Part shown: positions 44,530 through 52,079 of the stretch, piece after piece | How positions within the stretch are numbered: the first letter of the stretch is position 1 | How the letters are laid out: every line of letters begins with the position of its first letter | Translations under genes and position numbers: made by a program | Notes under the pieces: model-generated | Told to the model about the DNA's origin: nothing | What the model saw: the letters and a program-made list of their open reading frames with translations, nothing else | Databases searched by the model: none | NCBI GenBank assembly: GCA_002298125.1 | Contig: DBMJ01000015.1 | Location: 1-64,000 of the forward strand | DNA from: Clostridium sp. UBA701 | GTDB taxonomy: Bacteria; Bacillota; Clostridia; Clostridiales; Clostridiaceae | Length of the DNA stretch: 64,000 bases | Direction of reading: 5' to 3'

Positions 44530-45936
44530 CTACCTAATTTCTATTTTTAATTCATTTATTAGTTCTACTACTTGCTCTCTATTCCACTTGGTTTCCTCGC
44601 ACAAGAATTGAAGGTCTACCTGTTCTATATGTTCTTTTCCCTTTACAGCGTTACTAATATACGACTTTCTATAATGATCCATGGGCATATCATTTAAAAT
44701 CATTTTTCCTGGATGTTCCGGTAATATAAGTGACTTACCTGGCACTTCGTCAGATGGATCTCCAACTGCAACCCCAATTCCATTTTTCTTAGCAAAGGTC
44801 AATTGAGGAAGTACATGCTTCCCTGCACCAGTATACTCTGTCTCTTGTACAACAAGAATTTCATCATCATCCATTTCCTGAGCTATAAGAAAGGCTGCTG
44901 CTAATGATGTGTTTCCTGCAGGACCTCTTTCTAAGCCCTCTATTTGAGCTAGCAGCTCTGTCATATAGAAAACTTCCCCTTGAGGAACTGTAACATATCT
45001 ATCCATATATCTAAGTGGTCTTGCAGCACTCCTAGGCACATCAGATCTATCTGGATTTGTCATAAATGGTATTCCAAAGCCAGTATGACCCGTAGTAAAG
45101 GATTTTTTATTAAAGGCTATATCAGAGGCCATATGTAGACCTGATAAGTCAACTGAAGCTCCTATAATTTTAGTATCTAGTGCACCTGCTTTTATAAGGC
45201 CCCTGGCAGTACCAGTGACATTACCACCGCCAGCATGAGTAATTACTACTGCATCTGGATCTTTACCAAGTTTTTCTCGACACTGTGCAGCAATTTCATA
45301 GCCTAGAGTCTCAACTCCTGCAATACCATAGGTTGAATATAGTGAGGCATTATAAAATCCTGTTTCCTCCAAAACCTTAAGGAAGGTATAGAATAACTCA
45401 GGACCTACTGTTAACCTCAACACCTCTGCCCCAAAGCATTCACATTTTCTATCTTTTTCAAGTATTTCAGGCTGTCCAATTTTTTTAGAATCATAGCATT
45501 CTTGGACTATGATACATTTTAATCCTCTCATAGCTGCTTGAGATGCTACTGCAGCGCCATAATTCCCAGAGGTTGCAGAGGCAAGACCAAGATATCCTCT
45601 TTCCTTAGCATCATAAGCAGATACCGCAGCTCTCCTATCCTTAAAACTTCCGGAAGGGTTGCAGCTCTCATCTTTTACAAATATTCGTGCAGCCTTTCCT
45701 GTTTTAGATACTTTTCTAGCTAAAGCAGTTAGATTTTTAAGCTCTAAAAGTGGAGTGTTACCTACTCCCACACTGGATTGAATCTTCATTACATCACTTA
45801 TGGAATACCCAGTATCCCTCATCATTTTTTCATAGTCAAAGGATAACTGACCTGTTTCATATTGACTGTAATTTACTCCAACAGATTTTAGCATTATTTC
45901 CTGTTTTCTTGACATCAATTCTTCATATTTACTCAT
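44530..45936 (-). CDS. ortB: 2-amino-4-oxopentanoate thiolase, PLP subunit
   Basis: With OrtA it cleaves 2-amino-4-oxopentanoate with CoA into acetyl-CoA and alanine. The 468-residue protein is a fold-type II PLP enzyme like threonine synthase: PLP Lys99 in NPSGSFKDRR, phosphate loop HAGGGNVTG. ATG at 45934-45936 lies 5 nt after GGGGTGA and overlaps the end of ortA by 8 bp; an in-frame GTG three codons upstream overlaps the ribosome-binding site and is unlikely. Confidence 0.95.
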   Translation of the reverse strand: MSKYEELMSRKQEIMLKSVGVNYSQYETGQLSFDYEKMMRDTGYSISDVMKIQSSVGVGNTPLLELKNLTALARKVSKTGKAARIFVKDESCNPSGSFKDRRAAVSAYDAKERGYLGLASATSGNYGAAVASQAAMRGLKCIIVQECYDSKKIGQPEILEKDRKCECFGAEVLRLTVGPELFYTFLKVLEETGFYNASLYSTYGIAGVETLGYEIAAQCREKLGKDPDAVVITHAGGGNVTGTARGLIKAGALDTKIIGASVDLSGLHMASDIAFNKKSFTTGHTGFGIPFMTNPDRSDVPRSAARPLRYMDRYVTVPQGEVFYMTELLAQIEGLERGPAGNTSLAAAFLIAQEMDDDEILVVQETEYTGAGKHVLPQLTFAKKNGIGVAVGDPSDEVPGKSLILPEHPGKMILNDMPMDHYRKSYISNAVKGKEHIEQVDLQFLCEETKWNREQVVELINELKIEIR

Positions 45937-46231
45937 TGTCTTCACCCCACAATATTTCCTTAGCCTGTGGTCCGATATACATGATTTCTGCTATAAAATC
46001 ACCAAAATCATGCTGAAAGCGGGGCTCAACTTCTGTAATAGTTCCTTCTATAATTCTCCCTGTGACGGTTTTTATCTCTGCCCTCTTTCCAAGCTCAGAG
46101 TCCTCCTGAAGAAAACCCTTTGCCCAAATCTTTAAAGGAGTTTTCTTGGTTTCCTCTGGTATAGCTGTGGACCTGTCTTCAGGATATAAAACCACTTCTT
46201 CAACTTCTACCCAGGTTCCTTTACTAATCAT
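45929..46231 (-). CDS. ortA: 2-amino-4-oxopentanoate thiolase, small subunit
   Basis: A 100-residue protein (about the normal size) starting ISKGTWVEVEEVVL and ending near IMYIGPQAKEILWGE, with a beta-rich pattern. It lies between ord and ortB, overlapping ortB. The sequence has no catalytic motif that can be read by eye; identity follows from operon order and length. Confidence 0.93.
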   Translation of the reverse strand: MISKGTWVEVEEVVLYPEDRSTAIPEETKKTPLKIWAKGFLQEDSELGKRAEIKTVTGRIIEGTITEVEPRFQHDFGDFIAEIMYIGPQAKEILWGEDNE

Positions 46232-46251
46232 TTACTTCGCCACCTTGCAAA

Positions 46252-47301
46252 TTATTTCTTAAGTAAATCTCTTACGTCTCCAAGAATAGCAGCTGGTACC
46301 GGCAAATCAAGCATAGTCTTTAATCCAGGCGCAGCATTTAATACATGTGGAATCATATTTACGCATACTGCTATAGTACCAATTCCTCCTGGAATCTCAG
46401 GCTTAATTTGTAAGCTGATATCAGGAATACCTTTAATATTTATATAATCTCCTGTATCCACATTCTCCATCTCTGGATGTATCTGTTGAGGATGTTCCAT
46501 TTCAATAAACACTTTGCCGTCCTTGTAACCATATCCAACCTGCCTGCAGCCTGCCACATCACCAGCAGCAACAGAAACTAAATCAGTACTTCTTGGAATA
46601 GAAGTTATTATTGGTTCCTTAGTTTGTTCTATTTTATCAAACTTCATATTAAAAGCTTCTTCAAACATTCCAAAGGATTGTATAAAGCCTACATGACCTG
46701 CTACACTATCGTCATTAACTCCCTTAATAAATTGTTCCTTGGTAAGTCCAATACCCTGCTCTACCATAACAGCTCTTCCAAAGCAAGATAGGTCGTTTAC
46801 TCTTGAAACCTTGATACTGTTTACGTCTTCACAAACACCAGTTAATGCTATTACTAACAAGTCCATTACAAATCCTGGATTTATACCAGTTCCAAGAATA
46901 GCTACATTATGTTCCTTAGCAACTCTGTCCATCTCTGCTGAAAGCTCTGAATCTAATGCCATTGGATAGGACATCTCCTCAGCTGTTGTAACTACATTTA
47001 TTCCTCTTTCAGCTGCATAAATAATTTGAGGGAATACTACTTTTGTAAAGGAAGCTGTAGCAATGAGTACTATATCAGCTGCACCCTGAACTATTGCCTC
47101 CTCAGCCTTGTTAACGATTACTACATCATTATCTTCAGTTCTCTCTAAGCCCAATACTTCGTACAATTTCTTTCCAGCTTTGTTTGGATCTAAGTCTATT
47201 GCTCCAACAATTGTGAACCCTTTTTTGGACAGCACCATTTTTGCAATACCACTACCCATTAGACCAAGTCCCCATACGATTACTCTTACTTTGCTTTTCA
47301 T
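46252..47301 (-). CDS. ord: 2,4-diaminopentanoate dehydrogenase
   Basis: Oxidatively deaminates 2,4-diaminopentanoate to 2-amino-4-oxopentanoate with NAD(P). The 349-residue protein has a dihydrodipicolinate-reductase-like Rossmann motif WGLGLMGSG (10-18) and the family segment GTGINPGFVMDLL. ATG at 47299-47301 follows AAAGGGAGTG. It is the first gene of the ornithine operon, 40 bp downstream of a sigma-54 promoter. A longer reading to 47352 would run through that promoter and is rejected. Confidence 0.95.
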   Translation of the reverse strand: MKSKVRVIVWGLGLMGSGIAKMVLSKKGFTIVGAIDLDPNKAGKKLYEVLGLERTEDNDVVIVNKAEEAIVQGAADIVLIATASFTKVVFPQIIYAAERGINVVTTAEEMSYPMALDSELSAEMDRVAKEHNVAILGTGINPGFVMDLLVIALTGVCEDVNSIKVSRVNDLSCFGRAVMVEQGIGLTKEQFIKGVNDDSVAGHVGFIQSFGMFEEAFNMKFDKIEQTKEPIITSIPRSTDLVSVAAGDVAGCRQVGYGYKDGKVFIEMEHPQQIHPEMENVDTGDYINIKGIPDISLQIKPEIPGGIGTIAVCVNMIPHVLNAAPGLKTMLDLPVPAAILGDVRDLLKK

Positions 47302-47340
47302 TAAAAACACTCCCTTTAACTTTGTTATATCACTATATAT

Positions 47341-47357
47341 AGCAAATACCATGCCAA
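47341..47357 (-). promoter_or_regulatory. Sigma-54 (-24/-12) promoter of the ornithine operon
   Basis: TTGGCATG-N4-TTGCT on the minus strand: GG and GC are separated by exactly 10 bp and the match to YTGGCACG-N4-TTGCW misses one base. It lies 40 bp before ord, and a sigma-54 activator gene is next upstream. Confidence 0.85.
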
Positions 47358-47434
47358 GGTAATTTATATATTAAATAGCAAAATCCTATGCTTTATAGCA
47401 TTATTTCGTGAATAAAGCTATATATTTTTATAAA

Positions 47435-47466
47435 AACAAAAGTACTGCAAATTATTTTGCAGTACT
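47435..47466 (-). terminator. Terminator after the sigma-54 activator gene
   Basis: A perfect 11-bp stem (AGTACTGCAAA / TTTGCAGTACT), 4-nt loop and TTTTGTTTTTAT tail on the minus strand. It insulates the ornithine promoter from glyA-regulator transcription. Confidence 0.85.
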
Positions 47467-47509
47467 TCTTCTATGATACAACATTGATAATTGTAGCTAA
47501 TATGATAAT

Positions 47510-47527
47510 GTGCAATATTTTTTGCAC
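47510..47527. promoter_or_regulatory. Inverted repeat, candidate upstream activator site
   Basis: A perfect dyad GTGCAA-N6-TTGCAC about 155 bp upstream of the -24/-12 promoter, in the usual range for a sigma-54 enhancer site. No second identical copy was found, so this is tentative. Confidence 0.4.
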
Positions 47528-47551
47528 TTTAATGCCCAAATATGAGCATTT

Positions 47552-48919
47552 TTAATCATTGTTATATTTTTTTATTTTATACTGTAAGCTCTGTCTTGAA
47601 ATACCAAGCTCATTTGCAGCTTTAGAGATATTACCACAATACTTTTGTAGAACTCTATTGATAATGATGCTTTCAATGCTACTTATATATTCGTCTAGAG
47701 TCTGATTGCTGTCTTCAAACTTTTCTCCCGCATAGATTGGTATTCCCCTTATATCTGATTTCACTTCGAAGTATTCTTTTAGAAGCTTTGAACCTTCACT
47801 CATATTCATGGCACCTTCGATTTTGTTCTTTAGTTCTCTTACATTACCAGGCCAATAATAATCCATAAAGGACTTAAGAACCTCTTCTTCTAGTCCATCT
47901 ACAGATTTTCCTAATAAATTATTGTAATAGCTTATGAAATATTTGCATAATAGAGGAATATCTTCTTTTCTTTTTCTCAAAGGTGGAATATTTATTCTCA
48001 CTACACTCAATCTATAATAAAAATCTTTTCTAAGCCTTCCTTGAGATATTAAAATTTCAGGATCTTCATTTAAGGTTGCGATAAATCTAATGTCTATATT
48101 TATAGGGTCAACCTGACCTATAGGCCTAATATAGCCATCCTGAAGCACCCTTAATAGCTTTGACTGAAGATAAGGCTCTAGAGAATTAATTTCATCTAGC
48201 AGCACCGTACCACCATTTGCTATTTCAAAAAGTCCGATTTTATTTTCTGCTCCGGTAAAACTGCCTCTTGAGGTTCCAAACAACATTCCTTCTAAAAGAG
48301 CACTTGGAATAGCTGCACAATTAATAGGTACAAAGGGTTTATCCTTTCTTATGCCGCTATAATGTATGCTTTGAGCAATAACCTCCTTGCCACAGCCTGT
48401 TTCTCCATATATCAATACTGTAGATTTTGAACTACTAGCTTTCATGGCTTTGTTCACGGAACTTATCATGCTTTCATTTTGAGTGATAACGTCAGAAAAG
48501 TTATAATGCTTTCCACCCATCTTATCTTCATTTTGAATCATACACAACTTTTCATTTAATTCCTTAAGTTGAGTAAGATTCTTTGCAATTTCTATAGCAG
48601 CTATAACACGGTCATCCTCAGTTACTGGAATAGTAGTATTTATTGTGGTAACTTTTTTCCCAAAGTGACTGCTGTAATGCTGAATAACATCCACAGTTTT
48701 TTGCTTTGTTTTTATAGCCTTGATCAATGTGGAGGTTTCATCACACAATCCCACTAAATACTCTTGGATCTCTTTTCCCATTACATCTTCCTTTTTTTGT
48801 CCCTCCATCTGAGCCATAGCATTGTTGTAGTATATGGTCTTGCCCTTATCATCTACAATATGGATACCCTCTTCGAGATTTTCAATAAGAGCGTTTAAAA
48901 GGCTTTCTTTATCAATCAT
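47552..48919 (-). CDS. Sigma-54-dependent activator (PAS-AAA+-Fis)
   Basis: A 455-residue enhancer-binding protein: N-terminal PAS sensor (about 5-120), AAA+ domain with Walker A GETGCGKE (172-179), the sigma-54 contact loop GSFTGA (219-224; GAFTGA in most members) and Walker B GGTVLLDEI, and a C-terminal Fis-type helix-turn-helix (ISKAANELGISRQSLQYKIKK). Its position next to the -24/-12 promoter makes the ornithine operon its likely target. It starts 9 bp after glyA and is probably co-transcribed with it. What the PAS domain senses is unknown. Confidence 0.93.
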   Translation of the reverse strand: MIDKESLLNALIENLEEGIHIVDDKGKTIYYNNAMAQMEGQKKEDVMGKEIQEYLVGLCDETSTLIKAIKTKQKTVDVIQHYSSHFGKKVTTINTTIPVTEDDRVIAAIEIAKNLTQLKELNEKLCMIQNEDKMGGKHYNFSDVITQNESMISSVNKAMKASSSKSTVLIYGETGCGKEVIAQSIHYSGIRKDKPFVPINCAAIPSALLEGMLFGTSRGSFTGAENKIGLFEIANGGTVLLDEINSLEPYLQSKLLRVLQDGYIRPIGQVDPINIDIRFIATLNEDPEILISQGRLRKDFYYRLSVVRINIPPLRKRKEDIPLLCKYFISYYNNLLGKSVDGLEEEVLKSFMDYYWPGNVRELKNKIEGAMNMSEGSKLLKEYFEVKSDIRGIPIYAGEKFEDSNQTLDEYISSIESIIINRVLQKYCGNISKAANELGISRQSLQYKIKKYNND

Positions 48920-48928
48920 ATCATCACC

Positions 48929-50161
48929 TTAGTAGATTGGATATCGTCCACATATTTCCTTTACCTTCTCTTTTACAGCAGATAGATCCTTTTCTCTGTT
49001 CTCTATGGTATAATTGATTAGCTCTGCAATTTCTTTCATTTCAGCTTCTCTAAAACCTCTAGAAGTAGTTGCCGCAGTACCAATTCTTATTCCACTTGTA
49101 ACAAAAGGACTAAGCGTTTCAAAAGGAACAGTATTTTTATTTACAGTAATTCTAACACTATCTAATAGTTTTTCAGCATCTTTTCCTGTTATATTCTTAT
49201 TTGTTAAATCCACAAGCATAAGATGATTATCTGTACCCTTAGAAATTAGTCTAAAACCATATTTCATCAACTCTTCAGCTAAAACCTTACTGTTTTTTAC
49301 CACCTGCTCAATATAACTCTTAAATTCAGGTTCCATGGCCTCCTTAAAACATACTGCTTTAGCAGCAATAATATGCATTAATGGACCTCCCTGCATTCCA
49401 GGAAAAATAGACTTGTCTAGTTCTTTAGCAAACTTTTCTTTGCATAAAACAGCTCCGCCCCTTGGTCCTCTTAGTGTCTTATGGGTAGTAGTGGTAACAA
49501 AATCAGCATAGGGAACTGGAGAAGAATGTGCTCCAGCTGCTACAAGTCCAGCAATATGCGCCATATCCACCATCAAATAAGCCCCAACTTCATCTGCTAT
49601 ATATTTAAATCTCTCAAAATCAATTTTTCTAGGATAGGCACTTGCTCCAGCCACAATAAGCTTAGGATTTGATTCCTTTGCTACTCTTAATACCTCAGCA
49701 TAGTCAATTTCTTCTGTTTCCTTGTCCACACCATAGGATACAAATTTGAATAGTTTTCCTGAGAAATTCACTGGGCTTCCATGGGTTAAATGTCCTCCGT
49801 GGCTTAAATTCATTCCTAAAACTGTATCTCCTGGATTTAGAACAGCAAAGTAAACTGCCATGTTTGCTTGTGAACCTGAGTGAGGCTGTACATTGGCATG
49901 CTCAGCTTTAAAAAGTTCCTTACATCTCTCTCTTGCAAGATTTTCAACCTCATCTACAACCTCACAACCGCCATAATATCTCTTTCCAGGGTAGCCCTCT
50001 GCATATTTATTTGTCAACGGAGATCCCATAGCTTCCATCACTGCTTTACTTGTAAAGTTTTCAGAAGCAATTAATTCAATATTACCTTCTTGCCTAGCTG
50101 TTTCTTTTTCTATAAAAGAAAGTATTTCTCTATCTTTTTTTTCTAGATTTACAAAATTCAT
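48929..50161 (-). CDS. glyA: Serine hydroxymethyltransferase
   Basis: Interconverts serine and glycine with tetrahydrofolate, the main source of one-carbon units. The 410-residue PLP enzyme has YAEGYPGKRYYGGCE, HSGSQANMAV and the PLP-lysine motif TTTTHKTLRGPRGG. Three in-frame ATGs occur (50161, 50170, 50179); the innermost suits the family N-terminus and lies 10 nt after AAGGG. It has its own promoter and the sigma-54 activator follows after 9 bp. Confidence 0.96.
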   Translation of the reverse strand: MNFVNLEKKDREILSFIEKETARQEGNIELIASENFTSKAVMEAMGSPLTNKYAEGYPGKRYYGGCEVVDEVENLARERCKELFKAEHANVQPHSGSQANMAVYFAVLNPGDTVLGMNLSHGGHLTHGSPVNFSGKLFKFVSYGVDKETEEIDYAEVLRVAKESNPKLIVAGASAYPRKIDFERFKYIADEVGAYLMVDMAHIAGLVAAGAHSSPVPYADFVTTTTHKTLRGPRGGAVLCKEKFAKELDKSIFPGMQGGPLMHIIAAKAVCFKEAMEPEFKSYIEQVVKNSKVLAEELMKYGFRLISKGTDNHLMLVDLTNKNITGKDAEKLLDSVRITVNKNTVPFETLSPFVTSGIRIGTAATTSRGFREAEMKEIAELINYTIENREKDLSAVKEKVKEICGRYPIY

Positions 50162-50210
50162 TCTCTTCATTCCCTTCATTCTAAATTATAAAAAAAGCCC
50201 TTTGTATACG

Positions 50211-50239
50211 ATTATAATTTTACTTACACATTTAATCAA
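50211..50239 (-). promoter_or_regulatory. SigA promoter of glyA
   Basis: TTGATT (50234-50239), 17-bp spacer, TATAAT (50211-50216), 50 bp before the glyA start. No glycine riboswitch or purine box was recognised in the short leader. Confidence 0.7.
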
Positions 50240-50330
50240 CTTATAATTCTATTATTTTTAATATTTGAACAATTTATTTATAAACTTTTGTGTTATAATA
50301 ATTAGGATTATAAATACTTGAGGTGAAGCT

Positions 50331-51104
50331 ATGGATTCTAACAAAATACTGCATCTCGCTGCCGAAGCGGGAAGAATAATACTTGAAAATGGCGGGGAGA
50401 CCTATAGGGTTGAAGAGACCATCGCAAGAATATGTGATGCCTATGCCCTCTATAGGGCTGATAGCTTTGTTACTCCTACTGGAATAATGCTCTCAGTAAC
50501 AGATAAGTATGGTAATACAACATCTATTATTAAGAGGATAAGGATTAGAACAGTGGACCTAAATAAGATTGCTAGAGTTAATGATCTTTCAAGAAACATG
50601 AAGAGTAGGGCTTTGACCTTGGAGGACGCTCTGGAAGAACTTCATAAAATTGATAAGGAAAAGAGTTATTCTAAAGGAATAGTAGTATTATCTGCTTCCC
50701 TTTGCGCTGGTTTTTTCACCCTTTTGTTTGGAGGGACTATTAATGACTTCTTTATGTCTCTTATTAATGGTGCTCTAATAAAGTTACTTACTATAAAACT
50801 TGGAAGTATTAAGGTTAATGACTTCTTTTCTAATGTACTTGGAGGCGGATTAGCTGCTTTTATTGCAGTATTGTCTGTGCATTTGGGTATAGGAAATCAA
50901 ATTGACAAGATTATTATTGGTTCAATTATGCTATTAGTGCCTGGTCTTGCTATTACTAACGCTATTAGAGATACCATAGATGGAGATCTTGTTTCAGGAA
51001 TTTCGAGAACCATGGAAGCGTTTTTCATTGCTGTTGCCATAGCTGTAGGCAGTGGTGTTATATTATCTATTTGGTTTATGGTTATTGGAGGAAATACACT
51101 ATGA
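50331..51104 (+). CDS. ThrE/YjjP-type threonine-serine exporter, large part
   Basis: A 257-residue membrane protein: hydrophilic N-terminal domain (1-115) with AEAGRIILENGGETYRVEETI and the conserved DSFVTPTGI, then about five membrane helices with VPGLAITNAIRDTIDGD, the family signature. Together with the next gene it forms a split ThrE exporter (YjjP plus YjjB), exporting threonine, serine or dicarboxylates. The start follows GAGGTGAAGCT. A TATAAT lies at 50302-50307 but the -35 box is poor. Confidence 0.9.
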   Translation: MDSNKILHLAAEAGRIILENGGETYRVEETIARICDAYALYRADSFVTPTGIMLSVTDKYGNTTSIIKRIRIRTVDLNKIARVNDLSRNMKSRALTLEDALEELHKIDKEKSYSKGIVVLSASLCAGFFTLLFGGTINDFFMSLINGALIKLLTIKLGSIKVNDFFSNVLGGGLAAFIAVLSVHLGIGNQIDKIIIGSIMLLVPGLAITNAIRDTIDGDLVSGISRTMEAFFIAVAIAVGSGVILSIWFMVIGGNTL

Positions 51105-51544
51105 TAATGAGTTCTTTTTTTGCATTTATGAGTACCTTAGCCTTTGGTATTATGTTTAATATACGAGGTAGAAAGCTTGTAATTGCATCACTCGGAGGAG
51201 CAATTACTTGGTTTTCCTATTCCATTTTCACAAACCTTCAAAGTGCAGAGGTCACATCCCTTTTTGCCGCTTCTGTATGTGGAGCAGTTTTTTCAGAAAT
51301 TATGGCAAGAGTAATTAAAACACCCGTAACAACCTTTATCATATGTGCCATAATCCCATTAGTTCCAGGTAGTGGTATGTACTACACCATGCTAGAGGTA
51401 ATAAGAGGAAATACAAATAAATCATTGAATTTAGGTTTTGAAACCTTGATAAAAGCTGGTGCTATAGCACTTGGCATTATATTCGTTTCAACTATTGCAA
51501 AAATTTTAATTAATCTTAAAAAAAATAAATCATCTGCAAACTAA
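51101..51544 (+). CDS. ThrE/YjjB-type exporter, small part
   Basis: A 147-residue protein with four hydrophobic helices and the ThrE C-terminal motif IPLVPGSGMYYTMLEVIRGN. The start ATGA overlaps the stop of the previous gene, indicating coupled translation. The last codons form the left arm of a bidirectional terminator. Confidence 0.9.
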   Translation: MIMSSFFAFMSTLAFGIMFNIRGRKLVIASLGGAITWFSYSIFTNLQSAEVTSLFAASVCGAVFSEIMARVIKTPVTTFIICAIIPLVPGSGMYYTMLEVIRGNTNKSLNLGFETLIKAGAIALGIIFVSTIAKILINLKKNKSSAN

Positions 51545-51568
51545 AATAGCTTGCAGATGATTTATTTT
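51522..51568. terminator. Shared bidirectional terminator of convergent genes
   Basis: A perfect 18-bp stem with an 11-nt loop, T-rich on both strands after the stem. Its arms include the stop codons of the exporter gene (plus) and of the CsoR-family gene (minus). Confidence 0.85.
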
Positions 51569-51828
51569 AAAAACATTAAAAAGGTTGAGAGTAAGTCTTC
51601 TAGGTTATCAGCCGTTTTTGCCTCTTCTATATTTAAACACTTAGTTGCGTAATTTTGTATTACCATTCCACCAACTTTGTTTATAGCAGCTCGTATAGCA
51701 GCAATTTGAACAAGCACATCCTTACAGGGAGCATCCTTTTCTACCATATTATAAATACCATTAACTTGACCTTGAATTTTCTTAAGTCTAATTAATACGT
51801 CTTTTTTTTCTATAATGTTCTTTTCCAT
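51562..51828 (-). CDS. CsoR/CstR-family transcriptional repressor
   Basis: An 88-residue all-helical repressor of the DUF156 family (RLKKIQGQVNGIYNMVE, then DVLVQIAAIRAA). It keeps Cys35 and Cys64 but has Tyr60 where copper-sensing CsoR has its His ligand, so it is closer to the persulfide-sensing CstR pattern. Targets are unknown and no copper or sulfur genes adjoin it. ATG at 51826-51828 follows GGGGAGTGATAAAG. A longer in-frame reading to 51951 is the translated 6S RNA gene and should not be annotated. Confidence 0.88.
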   Translation of the reverse strand: MEKNIIEKKDVLIRLKKIQGQVNGIYNMVEKDAPCKDVLVQIAAIRAAINKVGGMVIQNYATKCLNIEEAKTADNLEDLLSTFLMFLK

Positions 51829-51844
51829 CTTTATCACTCCCCAA

Positions 51845-52037
51845 AAAACAATGACTCCCGTCCTGCCGTTAAGAGAATAAGAAAATGAACCCGCACTCAG
51901 CAGGTGGGCACCGCCTCCGTATTTCTTGTCCTTAAATGTTTTAAGTATCAATACACACGAAGAGCATAGTTCCCTGTGTCAATTTGTTGGCTCAACCTTT
52001 ATCCTTTTCACAAACAGGTCAGGAGTAATTTCTACTT
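51845..52037 (-). ncRNA. ssrS: 6S RNA
   Basis: 6S RNA folds into a long hairpin with a central bubble that mimics an open promoter and sequesters SigA-RNA polymerase. The roughly 190-nt region has the closing stem ACTCCTGACCTG (52018-52029) with CAGGACGGGAGT (51853-51864), two more paired stretches, an unpaired middle, and a final T run (51843-51848). It lies just downstream of aspS, as the bsrA gene does in Bacillus. A TATAAT (52044-52049) is placed correctly for the 5' end. Ends are approximate. Confidence 0.8.
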
Positions 52038-52043
52038 ATACTT

Positions 52044-52049
52044 ATTATA
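52044..52049 (-). promoter_or_regulatory. -10 box of the 6S RNA promoter
   Basis: TATAAT about 7 bp before the predicted RNA start; the -35 (ATACTA) is poor. Confidence 0.5.
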
Positions 52050-52079
52050 TCATATATTGACTTTCCTAGTATAATCTTT

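Noticed and set aside
39483..47357. Ornithine operon as a recent horizontal island
   Set aside because: Codon use and AT content look like the flanks, there are no repeats, tRNA or integrase at either end, and the layout is the standard clostridial one. Transfer cannot be excluded but nothing here shows it.
47531..47550. Small dyad just after the sigma-54 activator stop, as a second activator site
   Set aside because: Short arms, directly after the stop codon, with a G-U pair in RNA; more likely part of the 3' end structure.
50162..50330. Glycine riboswitch or purine riboswitch upstream of glyA or deoB
   Set aside because: The leaders are under 60 nt and show no conserved core.
51829..51951. 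41-residue N-terminal extension of the CsoR-family protein
   Set aside because: The extra codons are the translated 3' half of 6S RNA and the normal start at 51828 has a perfect ribosome-binding site.
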